The notes: generated by a model from the letters alone, not told the origin. Shown: positions 1-9,281, counted from the first letter of the stretch. The stretch is DNA of 64,000 bases from Oxalobacteraceae bacterium UBA6704 (GCA_002454505.1 DKJA01000197.1:65467-129466), one strand, 5' to 3'. Made by a program: numbers and translations.

Positions 1-864
1 GAGGAAGACAGGCGCTTCGATGTCGTGCTGCGCATCGACGCCAAGGACCGCAAGAGCGTCGATGCGATCGGTGCCCTGCAGCTCGCGCTGCCGAACACGC
101 AAGTGGGCAACGGGCAGGGCACTATCGCACTGAGCGACGTCGCATCCATCGAGATCCGCCAGGGCGTGTCCCGCATCCTGCGCGAGGCCGGCTCGCGCAC
201 GGTGATCGTCAAGATGAACCTGTCGGGCCGTGACCAGGGCAGCTTCATCGAAGAAGCGCAGCGCGCGGTCAACGAACAGCTGAAACTCCCGCAGGGTTAT
301 GAAATCAGCTGTGGCGGCCAGTTCGAGAATTCGCAGCGCGCGACCAAGCGCCTGACCGTCATCATTCCGCTGACGGTGCTGCTGATGTTCTCGCTGCTGT
401 TCTGGGCCTTCCGCTCGGTGCGCCTCGCCGGCCTCGTGCTGGGCATGGTGCCGTTCACGATGATCGGCGGCTTTGCCGCGTTGTGGCTGGCCGGGCTGCA
501 CCTGTCGGTATCGGCGGCCGTGGGCTTCATTGCCGTTGCCGGCATCTCCGTGCAGAACGGTGTGATCATGGTCGAGGAAGTGATGCAGCGTGTGCGCGAT
601 GGCGCGGCCGTCGGTGTCGCCATCGCACAGGGCGCGGCGATCCGCCTGCGGCCTATCCTGATGACCGCGCTGATGGCCGGCATGGGCCTGCTGCCGGCGG
701 CACTGTCGCAGGGCATCGGCAGCGAGACGCAGCGGCCGTTCGCGTGCGTGATCGTCGGCGGCATCGTCAGCGGCACGATCTTTACGCTGTTGGTGCTGCC
801 ATTGGCACTGCAGTTATTCGGTAACTTCTCTGAACCGGACGATCTGGAGCCGGCAACGCCATGA
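1..864 (+). CDS. RND efflux transporter inner-membrane subunit, C-terminal part (cut by window edge)
   Basis: The open frame runs in from the left edge, so only the last ~288 residues are present. They show the end of the second periplasmic porter domain, then hydrophobic segments matching the final transmembrane helices of a resistance-nodulation-division pump, with the family-typical stretch GGQFENSQRATKRL before them. By family knowledge this is the proton-driven pump of a tripartite efflux system, most like the CzcA/CusA (heavy-metal) branch. The stop codon overlaps the start of the outer-membrane factor gene (ATGA), so the two are co-transcribed. Substrate cannot be told, because the ion- and proton-relay residues lie upstream of the window. 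Confidence 0.85.
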   Translation, partial: EEDRRFDVVLRIDAKDRKSVDAIGALQLALPNTQVGNGQGTIALSDVASIEIRQGVSRILREAGSRTVIVKMNLSGRDQGSFIEEAQRAVNEQLKLPQGYEISCGGQFENSQRATKRLTVIIPLTVLLMFSLLFWAFRSVRLAGLVLGMVPFTMIGGFAALWLAGLHLSVSAAVGFIAVAGISVQNGVIMVEEVMQRVRDGAAVGVAIAQGAAIRLRPILMTALMAGMGLLPAALSQGIGSETQRPFACVIVGGIVSGTIFTLLVLPLALQLFGNFSEPDDLEPATP

Positions 865-2381
865 ACAAAAATCTACTGACCATCGGCGTGCTGGCCATGC
901 TGGCCGGCTGCGCCGTGGGCCCGGAATACAGCCGGCCCGCGCTCGACACGCCGCAGGCCTATACCGAGACGGGGACCTCGCAGCGCTACGTGCTGCAGAA
1001 GGATATCCAGCGCAACTGGTGGACCCTGTTCCGTTCGCCCGTGCTCGATGCGCTGATCGAACAGGCATTCACTGCCAATCCATCGGTCGAAGAAGCACAG
1101 GCAGCACTGCGCGTCGCACAGGAAAACGTCTACGCGCAAAAGGGTTACTTCTTCCCCACCGTGCAGGCGGGCTATGCGCCGTCGCGCACGAAGATCGCCG
1201 GTAACCTGGGCGGCAATTCGCCCGGCATCCAGGGCAACGGCACGGTGATCGCCACCGCGGAAGGCACTCCCGCCAGCGAAGGCGGCAAGGGGCCGTTCAA
1301 TGCGCCGGTGATCTACAACTTCCACACCGCGCAGCTGACGGTGGGCTACACGCCCGACGTGTTCGGCGTTAACCGCCGCGAGACGGAATCGCTGCAGGCG
1401 CAGCAGCAGGCCGAGCACTTCCAGCTGGAGGCGACGTACATCACGCTCGCTTCCAATATCGCCGCGGCGGCGTTCCAGGATGCGTTGCTGCGCCGGCAGA
1501 TCGACGTCGTGCAGAAGATGATCGCCGCAAACGGGCAGGCGGTGATACTGGCACGACGCCAGCGCGATGCGGGTTATACGTCGCGCATGGAGCTGGCCGC
1601 GCAGCAGAACGCGGCTGCGCAGGCCAGACAGCTGCTGCCGCCGCTGCAGAAGCAGTTCGAACAGAACCGCGACCTGCTGCGCGTGCTGGCCGGCATCCGA
1701 CCGGATGGCGAGGTGCCCGCCTTTGCACTGGAATCTTTCCACCTGCCGGAAGAACTGCCGCTGACACTGCCATCGCAACTGATCGAGCAGCGCCCGGACA
1801 TCCGCCTGGCGGAAGAACAGTTGCGTGCGGCCAGCGCGCAAGCCGGCGTGGCGCGTGCCGCGCGGCTGCCGCAGTTTTCGATCAGCGCCACGGCCGGCGG
1901 CGCGGCCAGCCAGTTCGGCCAGATGTTCTGGAACAGCGGGAAGTTCTTCGACGTCACTGCGAATCTCATGCAGCCGCTGTTCGATGGCGGCACGCTGAAG
2001 CACCGCGAACGTGCGGCCAACGAAGCCTTGCGCGGCGCAGTGGCCGCTTACCGCTCTACCGTCGCCACTGCCTATCAGAACGTGGCGGACGTGCTGCACG
2101 CCATCGACACGGATGGCGACGCCCTGCTCGCCGCGCGCGAAGCCAGCGATGCGGCCGAAGCGTTCCGCGTGCTCGCCGTCCGGCAGCATGCCAACGGCTA
2201 CCTGGACCGGCTGGCCCTGATCGGCGCCGAGCAGGATACGTGGCAGGCGGAGCTGGCGCTGACGCAGGCGCAGGCCAGCCGGCTGGGCGATACGGCGGCG
2301 CTGTTCCAGGCGCTGGGTGGCGGATGGTGGCACCGGGAGGAGACGGCGTCCACGGCGAGCGGAGGCCCGCCGCCCCGCTGA
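861..2381 (+). CDS. Outer-membrane efflux lipoprotein, NodT/OprM family
   Basis: A 506-residue protein with a lipoprotein signal (lipobox LAGC, Cys17) followed by the VGPEYSRP motif that opens most NodT-type outer-membrane factors. Two long helical halves follow, with the repeated pattern (…LAEEQLRAA…, …QPLFDGGTLKHRERAA…) of the TolC-like OEP fold. It would form the trimeric exit duct for the RND pump encoded just upstream, with which it overlaps by 4 nt. The membrane-fusion protein must lie left of the window. Family assignment is firm; substrate is unknown. Confidence 0.92.
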   Translation: MNKNLLTIGVLAMLAGCAVGPEYSRPALDTPQAYTETGTSQRYVLQKDIQRNWWTLFRSPVLDALIEQAFTANPSVEEAQAALRVAQENVYAQKGYFFPTVQAGYAPSRTKIAGNLGGNSPGIQGNGTVIATAEGTPASEGGKGPFNAPVIYNFHTAQLTVGYTPDVFGVNRRETESLQAQQQAEHFQLEATYITLASNIAAAAFQDALLRRQIDVVQKMIAANGQAVILARRQRDAGYTSRMELAAQQNAAAQARQLLPPLQKQFEQNRDLLRVLAGIRPDGEVPAFALESFHLPEELPLTLPSQLIEQRPDIRLAEEQLRAASAQAGVARAARLPQFSISATAGGAASQFGQMFWNSGKFFDVTANLMQPLFDGGTLKHRERAANEALRGAVAAYRSTVATAYQNVADVLHAIDTDGDALLAAREASDAAEAFRVLAVRQHANGYLDRLALIGAEQDTWQAELALTQAQASRLGDTAALFQALGGGWWHREETASTASGGPPPR

Positions 2382-2440
2382 CGACAAGCCAGCGACACGC
2401 CACCGGCCACACTTCCGTTTCCTCAATCACGGATGTGGCC

Positions 2441-3550
2441 ATGATCTCTCACCCCCCTCTTCTCGCCGTAATCCTCGCGCTGGCATTGCCGGTTCATGCG
2501 GCGACTGTACCGCAGGCGCACACCTTTGCCCAGGTGTCGCAAGGCGACCGCACCAGCACCCTGTTCGTACTGAAGATCGACGGCGCCGCCATCACCGCCG
2601 TCGATCTCAGCGAACGCAGCGGCCTGCACAGCGCCGACGCGTTCGACGTGATCAGGCACTACGATGCGGCAGCGCTGGACGACATCGCAAGCAAGCCTGG
2701 CAGCACGCGCCAGTACCTGCTGGCGGATCTCGCCGGCGTCGGCCCGCGCGGCGTCGACCAGATTGCCGCCGGCACCAATTATCCCGCCCATGGCGCGGAA
2801 GTGGGCATCGACGACGCATTCCTGTTCCCGAAAAAATCCCCTGCCATCGGACCACGTTCCGCGCTCACGGTGGCGCCGGGCATGCTGATGGATTACGAAG
2901 TCGAGGTCTGTGCGCGGTTCGACCGCGAGCTGCGCTCCGTCGCCGATTTCGATGAAGCCCGCAAAGGCTTCTTCCTGTGCGGCGACTACTCCGACCGGGC
3001 CACGCTGATGCGCAACGTGAACCTGAAAAACATCCTGTCGGGCGACGGCTTTGCCGATGCGAAGAGCGGCCATGACCGCTTCCCGACGGGGCCCTTCCTC
3101 GTCGTGCCACGCGACTGGCGCGCGTTCCTGAAGGATGTCCGCATCGAGACGTATGTGGACGGCCAGCGCCGCCAGAACGTCAATGCCGGCGACATGATCA
3201 AGGACCTGCGCGCCATCGTGCAGGAGACGCTGGCCGAATCCGGCACGCGAACCTGGTCGTACCAGGACCGGCGCATTCCGATGGTGACCCGCGCGGCGAT
3301 CGGCACCGACAGCGCCGTGCTGACCGGCACCGGCGACGGCGTCGTCTTCAACACGCCCGATGCGGCCACGATGAAAGCGGTGATGACGGCCAGGGACCGG
3401 GCCGCGCAACTCGAGGTCATCGACACCTACATCGCTGGCGAAGCCGCCAAGCGCATCTACCTGCAACCGGGGAACAACGTGATCTACACGGGCAGCCATC
3501 TCGGCTCGATCCACACGATCGTCGTCCCGGCCGCCCCGCCTCGCCGTTGA
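2441..3550 (+). CDS. Exported fumarylacetoacetate-hydrolase (FAH) family protein
   Basis: The frame is open from 2240, but the ATG at 2441 gives a clean signal peptide (residues 1-20, ending PVHA), so I start there. The 369-residue product shows FAH-fold landmarks: GTNYPAHGAE at 111-120, FPKKSPAIGP at 129-138, and DYEVEV at 151-156, which supplies the acidic metal ligands. FAH-family enzymes hydrolyse or decarboxylate 1,3-diketo acids using Mg2+, normally in the cytoplasm. An exported version is unusual, and its substrate is not evident. It follows the efflux genes by 59 nt and precedes a MipA-like barrel gene, and may share regulation with the nearby two-component system. Confidence 0.7.
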   Translation: MISHPPLLAVILALALPVHAATVPQAHTFAQVSQGDRTSTLFVLKIDGAAITAVDLSERSGLHSADAFDVIRHYDAAALDDIASKPGSTRQYLLADLAGVGPRGVDQIAAGTNYPAHGAEVGIDDAFLFPKKSPAIGPRSALTVAPGMLMDYEVEVCARFDRELRSVADFDEARKGFFLCGDYSDRATLMRNVNLKNILSGDGFADAKSGHDRFPTGPFLVVPRDWRAFLKDVRIETYVDGQRRQNVNAGDMIKDLRAIVQETLAESGTRTWSYQDRRIPMVTRAAIGTDSAVLTGTGDGVVFNTPDAATMKAVMTARDRAAQLEVIDTYIAGEAAKRIYLQPGNNVIYTGSHLGSIHTIVVPAAPPRR

Positions 3551-3610
3551 CATTCCAACGACACGCCGCACCGCATAGTCACGTACCCAATCATTTTCCA
3601 GGACCCGCTC

Positions 3611-4375
3611 ATGAAGTTTTCCGTCATCCTCCTCGCCCTGTTCGCCACTTCCGCCATCGCCCAGAACCAGCCGCCGCGCTGGGGCCTCGGCATCGGCACG
3701 GCTGTTTCCGACAGCGTCTATGCCGGCGAAGGCACACGCGTCAAACCCTTCCCGCTGATCACCTATGAAGGCGAGCGCTTCTTCTGGCGCGGCATCGGCG
3801 GCGGCGCGCACCTGTACCGGCACGACGGCTTTACCGTGGATGCGACGCTGTCGGCACGGATGGATGGCATCGACCGCGACGACTTCGGTACCGCGGAACT
3901 GGCCGAACGGGGCGTCGACCGCGCCAAGCTGGAAGACCGCGACGATGGCCTCGATCTGGGCGTTGCGGCCACGTGGCGCGGCAAGGCCGGGCAGCTGGAA
4001 TTCGGCGTCAAGGGCGACGTAACCAGCGCCAGCAAGGGCTACGAAGCATCCGTCAAATACGGTTATCCCTTCCAGGTGGGGAATGCGCGCATCACGCCGC
4101 ATGTCGCTGTCTCGCATCTCTCGAAAAAACTGGCGAACTATTATTTCGGCACGCTGCCGGAGGAAGTGGCGCGCGGCGTCGTCTCTTATCAGCCCGGCAG
4201 TGCGGTCGTGCCGCGCATCGGCGTCGATGTCATGAAGCCGTTTGCTGGCCGCTGGGCCGTCATCGGCAATGTCTCGTACCGGCACGTGCCGGGCAAGATC
4301 GGCGACAGCCCCCTCGTCGAGAAGGACACGAATGGCACGTTCTCGGCCTTCATCGGCGTGTCGCGCGGCTTCTGA
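3611..4375 (+). CDS. MipA/OmpV family outer-membrane protein
   Basis: A 254-residue protein preceded by AGGA seven bases before ATG. It has an N-terminal signal peptide ending AIA|QN (about residue 18) and then alternating amphipathic strands with the MipA/OmpV hallmarks: GLGIGTAVSDSVYAG near the start, and a C-terminus reading FSAFIGVSRGF with the terminal aromatic typical of outer-membrane barrels. Family members are MltA-interacting scaffold proteins or barrels of uncertain function. They are often encoded beside two-component systems, as here (RR and HK follow directly). Function beyond membership is not resolved. Confidence 0.85.
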   Translation: MKFSVILLALFATSAIAQNQPPRWGLGIGTAVSDSVYAGEGTRVKPFPLITYEGERFFWRGIGGGAHLYRHDGFTVDATLSARMDGIDRDDFGTAELAERGVDRAKLEDRDDGLDLGVAATWRGKAGQLEFGVKGDVTSASKGYEASVKYGYPFQVGNARITPHVAVSHLSKKLANYYFGTLPEEVARGVVSYQPGSAVVPRIGVDVMKPFAGRWAVIGNVSYRHVPGKIGDSPLVEKDTNGTFSAFIGVSRGF

Positions 4376-4441
4376 CCTGCCGGGGCAAGCATGCGATACT
4401 GGCCCATCTATTCCTTTCGTTTGCGCGCACGTCCAGCCACC

Positions 4442-5140
4442 ATGATCAAGCAGTCGCTGAGCATCCTCATCATCGAGGACAACCCCGCCCTGGCCGCCAA
4501 TATCTACGATTACCTGGAAGCCTGCGGCCACCAGCCCGATGCGGCGCCCGACGGCGAATCGGGCCTCGGCCTGCTCGCCATCAACCGCTACGATGCGGTG
4601 GTGCTGGACTGGATGATGCCCCGCATGGACGGCATGACGATGCTGGCACGCCTGCGCAGGGATCTTGGTTCGGCCATTCCCGTCATCGTGATCACGGCGA
4701 AGGACCAGCTGGAACACAAGCTCGAAGGTTTCACGACGGGTGCCGATGATTACGTCGTCAAGCCCGTCGCGCTGGCGGAGCTGGAGATCCGGCTGCGGGT
4801 GCTGGTGCAGCGCTCGTCCGGCGTGCAGGTCAAGGCCGATGTGCTGGAGGTGGCCGACCTGCGCTTCGACCTCGGCACGCTGGAAGTAACGCGCGCCGGC
4901 CGGTCCGTGGCGATGACGCCGGTGCGGCGCCAGCTGCTTGAACTGCTGATGCGCCGATCGCCCGGCTTGGTGCGCCGCGAAGAACTGGAAGCACTGATCT
5001 GGCCCGACCGCGTGCCCGACAACGACGTGCTGCGCTCGCATATGCACATGTTGCGCAAGGCCGTCGATGGCGATGCGGCGACCAAGCTGGTGAGGACGGT
5101 GGCCGGCAGCGGCTACCGGCTGTGTGCCGCCGATGAATAA
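4442..5140 (+). CDS. Two-component response regulator, OmpR/PhoB type
   Basis: A 232-residue protein when started at ATG 4442, where the receiver domain begins (MIKQSLSILIIEDN). An in-frame start 17 codons upstream would only add a non-conserved tail. The receiver domain has the acidic pair E12-D13, phospho-acceptor D56 in VVLDWMMP, the ITAKD segment and the conserved Lys in DDYVVKPV. The C-terminal half is a winged-helix DNA-binding domain ending VRTVAGSGYRL. The stop overlaps the histidine-kinase start, so the pair is one operon. Its targets may include the upstream efflux, FAH and MipA genes, which is inferred from position only. Confidence 0.92.
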   Translation: MIKQSLSILIIEDNPALAANIYDYLEACGHQPDAAPDGESGLGLLAINRYDAVVLDWMMPRMDGMTMLARLRRDLGSAIPVIVITAKDQLEHKLEGFTTGADDYVVKPVALAELEIRLRVLVQRSSGVQVKADVLEVADLRFDLGTLEVTRAGRSVAMTPVRRQLLELLMRRSPGLVRREELEALIWPDRVPDNDVLRSHMHMLRKAVDGDAATKLVRTVAGSGYRLCAADE

Positions 5141-6431
5141 GCCGGTTCAACCGCAGGGCCGCATGCGCAGCCTGGAACGCAAGATCGGCATGCTGTTCGT
5201 CTTGTTCGGCATCGTCCTGGTGGCCGGCCTGACGCTGCAGGGGAGCCTCAGCCAGCACATGATCGTCCACCCGATCTGGCGGGAGCTGCTGGAGGCGAGC
5301 ACGAAGCAGTACATGGACACCCGGCGGTTGCCGCCGCCCGGCCCGATCCGCGGCTGGCTGGTCGGCCGTTCGGCGCCCGAGGCGGACATGCCGGCCTACT
5401 TCGCGGCGCTGCCGCCGGGCTTCCACGACGAGCAGGAGATCGATCGCTACGATGCGGTGCGCAGCTTCGCGGTGCTCGTGACGCCGGTGGGCGGCGAACG
5501 GCTCGTGATGGCCGTGGAAATCACCGATCTGGAGGACTTCCAGAACATGACGGCGCTGTGGAGCGCGCTGCTGGCGCTGCTCAGCGGGATCATGATCGTC
5601 GGTTCGCTGCTGTGGCTGTACCGCAGCATGCGCCGGCCGATCCAGGCGCTGGCGCAGCGGATGGACGAACTCGATCCGGAACAGCCGGCGCAGCGCATCG
5701 ACACGCACTTCGAGCTGCGCGAGCTGCACGACATCGCCGTTGTCGTCAACCGGCATCTGGCGCGCGTGGAGCGCTTCATCGAACGGGAACGCAGCCTGCT
5801 GGACCAGGCCAGCCACGAATTCCGCACGCCCATCGCGGTGATCGCCGGCGCGGTCGACGTGATCCGGCTGTACGAGCTGCCGCAGGGTGCGATCGCGCCG
5901 CTGGAGCGCATCGGCTCGGCCACCGGCAGCCTGACGGAGATCATGGCGGCGCTGCTCTACCTGTCCAGGGAAGAGAATGGCAAGGCAGTGCAGCAGACCA
6001 CGCAGCTCGATGCGCTGCTCGCCGTGCTGGTCGAAGACCACGAGCATCTGTTAGACGGCAAGGAGGCGCGCTTCGTCGTCGAACAGATGGAGCCTCAGTG
6101 GGTGCAGTGTCCCGAGGCGATCCTGCGCATCGTCGTCGGCAACCTGCTGCGCAATGCGGCGGAGAACAGCTACCAGGGCACGATCGCCATCCGGCTGGCC
6201 GACCGGTGCCTCAGCATCCAGGACAGCGGCACCGGCTTCGACGTGGTCGCCGCCGCCCGGCGCTACACGCAGGCATTGCGCGACTCCACCAGGCATGGCG
6301 GCGGCCAGGGGCTTGGCCTGTATCTTACCCGGCGCGTATGCGAGCGCTTCGGCTGGACGCTGCAGATTTCATCGAGCGAGGAGCACGGCACACTGGTGCA
6401 GCTGCACTTCCCGGATACCGGTGAAGTCTGA
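5133..6431 (+). CDS. Sensor histidine kinase of the two-component pair
   Basis: Started at ATG 5133, inside the last codons of the response-regulator gene; a GTG at 5124 is an alternative giving three more residues. It has an N-terminal transmembrane helix, a periplasmic stretch of about 100 residues, a second transmembrane helix and a HAMP-like linker. The dimerisation domain contains SHEFRTP (phospho-accepting His about residue 227). The ATPase domain has the N box LLRNAAENS, a G box DSGTGFD and GGQGLGLYL. It would phosphorylate the adjacent regulator. The sensed signal is unknown. Confidence 0.92.
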   Translation: MNKPVQPQGRMRSLERKIGMLFVLFGIVLVAGLTLQGSLSQHMIVHPIWRELLEASTKQYMDTRRLPPPGPIRGWLVGRSAPEADMPAYFAALPPGFHDEQEIDRYDAVRSFAVLVTPVGGERLVMAVEITDLEDFQNMTALWSALLALLSGIMIVGSLLWLYRSMRRPIQALAQRMDELDPEQPAQRIDTHFELRELHDIAVVVNRHLARVERFIERERSLLDQASHEFRTPIAVIAGAVDVIRLYELPQGAIAPLERIGSATGSLTEIMAALLYLSREENGKAVQQTTQLDALLAVLVEDHEHLLDGKEARFVVEQMEPQWVQCPEAILRIVVGNLLRNAAENSYQGTIAIRLADRCLSIQDSGTGFDVVAAARRYTQALRDSTRHGGGQGLGLYLTRRVCERFGWTLQISSSEEHGTLVQLHFPDTGEV

Positions 6432-6452
6432 CCTGCGCTGCAAACGTCAGTA

Positions 6453-7439
6453 CTACGGCAGCAAGGCGATATCCGGCCAGTTGCGTGCCACCTCTTCGAC
6501 GGTGCGGCATCGCGACAGCGCCTCAACCACTTGCGGCAGGGGCGCGGCCCACAGCTCCGGCAAATCGCGCTCCTGCGCAGTCAATGCGGGATAAGCGAGC
6601 ATCTCGCGGGGCGGCAGGAACTGTGCGTCCATGCCCGGCTTGTTGCCCCGCGCGTCGATGCGGTACCAGCCGTGGTTCTTCAGGTGGACCGCATTGAGCC
6701 CGTGCAGGCAGAACGGCGGACCGTCGGCACCGACGGCCAGGCGTTGGTAGCACAGCGCTGTGGGAATGCCGTTCGCCCGCAGCAGCGCGGCCAGCAGATG
6801 ACTCTTCGCATAACAAAGGCCGCTGCCATGTTCGAGTACTTCGGAGGCGCTGCAGGTCACCTGGGCGAGATTGAAGTCCACGCTGTGCCGGATCGCGTCG
6901 CGCACGAACCTGAAGCAGCTGGCGACGATCGCTTCGTCCGACGCGCAGCCCGCTGCCAGTTCCGCAGCCTTGGCTGCCACGGCGGGCGCATTGCCGTCTA
7001 TGTATTGGTCGAACTGCAGATAAGGCGCCAGCGCGTCGGGCAGCGTGAGGACATGGCCTGCATCCGCCAGTAACCGGATCGCCTCGGGCAGGTCGGCGGT
7101 CTTGACCAGCAGGTGATCGCCGTCGAACGTGGAGACGACGAACACACCGAGCTTCCCTTCCGACAGCGGGCGCACCACCGACAGCACGATGCCGGTGGCA
7201 CCGAAGGCGAACGGGCCGACGAAGCGCAGGCAGGTCCAGCCGCCTTCGTGCACCGTACCGGCCGGCACGCGGTCGGCCAGGCAGACGATCGACAATTCAT
7301 GTGCCGAGCGGCTGATCGTCACGAAGCCGGCGCCATCGGCCCATGCCGGTATCGCTGCATGCGCGTCCAGCCGGCAGACGGCGTATTCGCCGTGTGCCTG
7401 TTCCAGTGTGATGCTGTAATTTTCCTTCGATGGCGCCAT
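6453..7439 (-). CDS. ACT-domain / transglutaminase-like fusion protein
   Basis: Two domains can be read. Residues ~8-124 resemble the ACT_7 group of ligand-binding domains (GEYAVCRLDAHAAIPAWA, followed by LSIVC and GPFAFG…GIV). Residues ~170-328 are a transglutaminase-like fold with Cys209 in GSGLCYAKSH, His252 in LNAVHLKN and Asp262 in YRIDARGN. ACT domains usually bind amino acids; bacterial transglutaminase-like proteins are often Cys peptidases or amidases. The start is uncertain: M at 7439 fits the ACT domain best, but in-frame ATGs at 7472 and 7547 exist and no ribosome-binding site stands out. It is divergent from an ArgP-like regulator, which suggests amino-acid-responsive control. 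Confidence 0.75.
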   Translation of the reverse strand: MAPSKENYSITLEQAHGEYAVCRLDAHAAIPAWADGAGFVTISRSAHELSIVCLADRVPAGTVHEGGWTCLRFVGPFAFGATGIVLSVVRPLSEGKLGVFVVSTFDGDHLLVKTADLPEAIRLLADAGHVLTLPDALAPYLQFDQYIDGNAPAVAAKAAELAAGCASDEAIVASCFRFVRDAIRHSVDFNLAQVTCSASEVLEHGSGLCYAKSHLLAALLRANGIPTALCYQRLAVGADGPPFCLHGLNAVHLKNHGWYRIDARGNKPGMDAQFLPPREMLAYPALTAQERDLPELWAAPLPQVVEALSRCRTVEEVARNWPDIALLP

Positions 7440-7545
7440 GATTTTTGCATTGGAGACGAATGAAGCGGCCATGATAGGCAGCACAGGTCGATAAGTATAA
7501 TGAATGATGTTGATACTACATTCAGATCTTTGATAAGGCAGCGGC

Positions 7546-8433
7546 ATGGGATTACTGGATTACCGGGGCCTCGCGGCACTCGACGCGGTCGTCGAGCACG
7601 GCAGCTTCGAGCGCGCCGCAGCGGCGCTGTCGATCAGCCAGCCCGCCGTATCCCATCGCCTGCGCACGCTGGAAGAAACGGCCGGCGAACTGCTGGTCGT
7701 CCGCAGCCAGCCCCCGCAAGCCACGGCGCGCGGCCACCGCCTGATTGCCCACTACCGCCAGGTGCAGTTGCTGGAAGCGGGACTCGAAGCGGCGGCGCCG
7801 GCCAACGCCCGCCTGCCGCAACTGGCGATCGCCGTCAACGCCGACAGCGCCGCCACGTGGCTGCCTGATGCGCTGGCGCAGTTATTGAGCGTGCCGTGCT
7901 GCCTGGTCGACGTCAGCATCGACGACCAGGACCAGACGCTGCGCCACCTGCGCGAAGGGCGCGTGGTCGGCTGCGTCACCAGTTCCGCCGAGCCGGTGGC
8001 CGGCACGTCGATGACGGCGCTGGGCGTCATGTCCTACCGCTGCGTGGCGACGCCCGCGTTTGTCCGGCAGTGGTTCGCGGATGGCCTGAATGCCGCGACG
8101 TCGGCTGCAGCGCCGGCCCTCGTCTACGACCGCAGCGACACGCTGCACGAACGGTATCTGCGGCAGATGGGCTTGCCCGATGGCGTGCCGCACCACTTCT
8201 TCCCCAGCGCCGAAGGCTTCGTCGCCTTCATCAAGGCCGGTCACGCGTATGGCATGGCACCCGCGATCCAGATCCGCAAGGAGCTCGCAGATGGCACGCT
8301 GGTGGACGTGGTGCCGGGCGTGACATTGGACGTGCCGCTCTACTGGCATCAGTGGCATATCCGGACGCCGCTGACGCGCAGCCTGCACGATGCCATCGTG
8401 ACGGCCGCGGCGCGCTGGCTGAAGGCTGCCTGA
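7546..8433 (+). CDS. LysR-family transcriptional regulator, ArgP/IciA type
   Basis: A 295-residue LysR protein. The N-terminal winged helix reads YRGLAALDAVVEHGSFERAA and then LSISQPAVSHRLRTLE, the recognition helix. The C-terminal ligand domain has the ArgP-like ending region (HHFFPSAEGF…AGHAYGMAP, YWHQWHI). ArgP regulators sense lysine/arginine and usually activate the argO or lysE exporter gene. No LysE/ArgO exporter is adjacent. Instead the divergent partner is the ACT-transglutaminase gene, which is the likely target by position. The stop is three bases from the stop of the convergent sigma-factor gene. Confidence 0.85.
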   Translation: MGLLDYRGLAALDAVVEHGSFERAAAALSISQPAVSHRLRTLEETAGELLVVRSQPPQATARGHRLIAHYRQVQLLEAGLEAAAPANARLPQLAIAVNADSAATWLPDALAQLLSVPCCLVDVSIDDQDQTLRHLREGRVVGCVTSSAEPVAGTSMTALGVMSYRCVATPAFVRQWFADGLNAATSAAAPALVYDRSDTLHERYLRQMGLPDGVPHHFFPSAEGFVAFIKAGHAYGMAPAIQIRKELADGTLVDVVPGVTLDVPLYWHQWHIRTPLTRSLHDAIVTAAARWLKAA

Positions 8434-8436
8434 GTC

Positions 8437-9120
8437 CTAAGCCGCCAGCGCAAGCCGGTACGACGCATCGTTCGCGCAGGCGCGCGGCTGCACGCGCACT
8501 GGCGGCGCATCGCAAACGGACACCGGCTGCTCTGCCGCCAGCAGCGACACCATCGCCGGCACGTCCCGGCCGTTGAGCGCGGCATGGAAGCGGCGCACCA
8601 GTTCGCGGTTCAGCTTTTCCCCGGGCGACGCTTCGCCCTCCTGCACCAGCAGCCGGCGCCGCGCGCGGGCCAGGTGCTGGCGCGCGTTCACCACCTTCGT
8701 GCCGAGTGCCGCGGCGATGTCGGCATGGTCGCATTCGAAGACTTCATGCAGCACCAGCGCCAGCCGCTCGGCGGGCGACAGGGACAGTAACCGCGCCAGC
8801 GCTTCGCCGATATCCGCGCGGCGCAGCAGCTCGTCTTCCGGCAGCGCGGGCGGCACCTCGGGCACCAGTTCCATCGCAGTGCGTGCGGCGGCGACATCGC
8901 GCACGCGCTTGCGCAGGCGGTCGATCGAGCGGTGCTGCACCACGGTGGTCAGCCAGGCCGCCGGCGTGACCACCGCAGCGGGCGCGCTGTCGTGCCATTT
9001 CAGAAAGCAGTCCTGCACGATGTCCTCCGCTTCCGCCTCGCTGCCGACGATGCGGCAGCTGATCGCCGTCAGGCGCGGGCGCAGCTGTTCGAACAAGTCG
9101 GTATCGGTGGTGCGTGACAT
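8437..9120 (-). CDS. ECF-type RNA polymerase sigma factor with short C-terminal tail
   Basis: AGGAG lies seven bases before the ATG at 9120, which fixes the start (227 residues) over longer in-frame options. Region 2 includes IVGSEAEAEDIVQDCFLKW and region 4 includes LSPAERLALVLHEVF followed by IAAALGTKVVNARQHLARAR. A tail of ~65 residues (LNRELVRRFHAALNGRDVPAMVSLLA…) looks like the first helices of an NTF2/SnoaL domain, as found in SigJ/ECF41 factors, but is much shorter than in those families. No anti-sigma factor gene is adjacent. Target genes are unknown. Confidence 0.85.
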   Translation of the reverse strand: MSRTTDTDLFEQLRPRLTAISCRIVGSEAEAEDIVQDCFLKWHDSAPAAVVTPAAWLTTVVQHRSIDRLRKRVRDVAAARTAMELVPEVPPALPEDELLRRADIGEALARLLSLSPAERLALVLHEVFECDHADIAAALGTKVVNARQHLARARRRLLVQEGEASPGEKLNRELVRRFHAALNGRDVPAMVSLLAAEQPVSVCDAPPVRVQPRACANDASYRLALAA

Positions 9121-9281
9121 GGGGTTCTCCTGTCGGGATGCTGGTACCACTTGACGCCCGGCGGGGCCGGAACGTGACAAGCCGGCGATTTATTTTTTGC
9201 GGCGTCACGCGGCGTGTGCGGCATGCGTCAAGCGGGCAGTCATCTCACTCAGTCATCCTACTTTACCGCGAAAGGACAATC

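Noticed and set aside
2423..5047. 874-codon minus-strand open frame
   Set aside because: It is antisense to FAH, MipA and response-regulator genes, has no recognisable domain and an Arg/His-rich composition; a typical GC-driven shadow frame.
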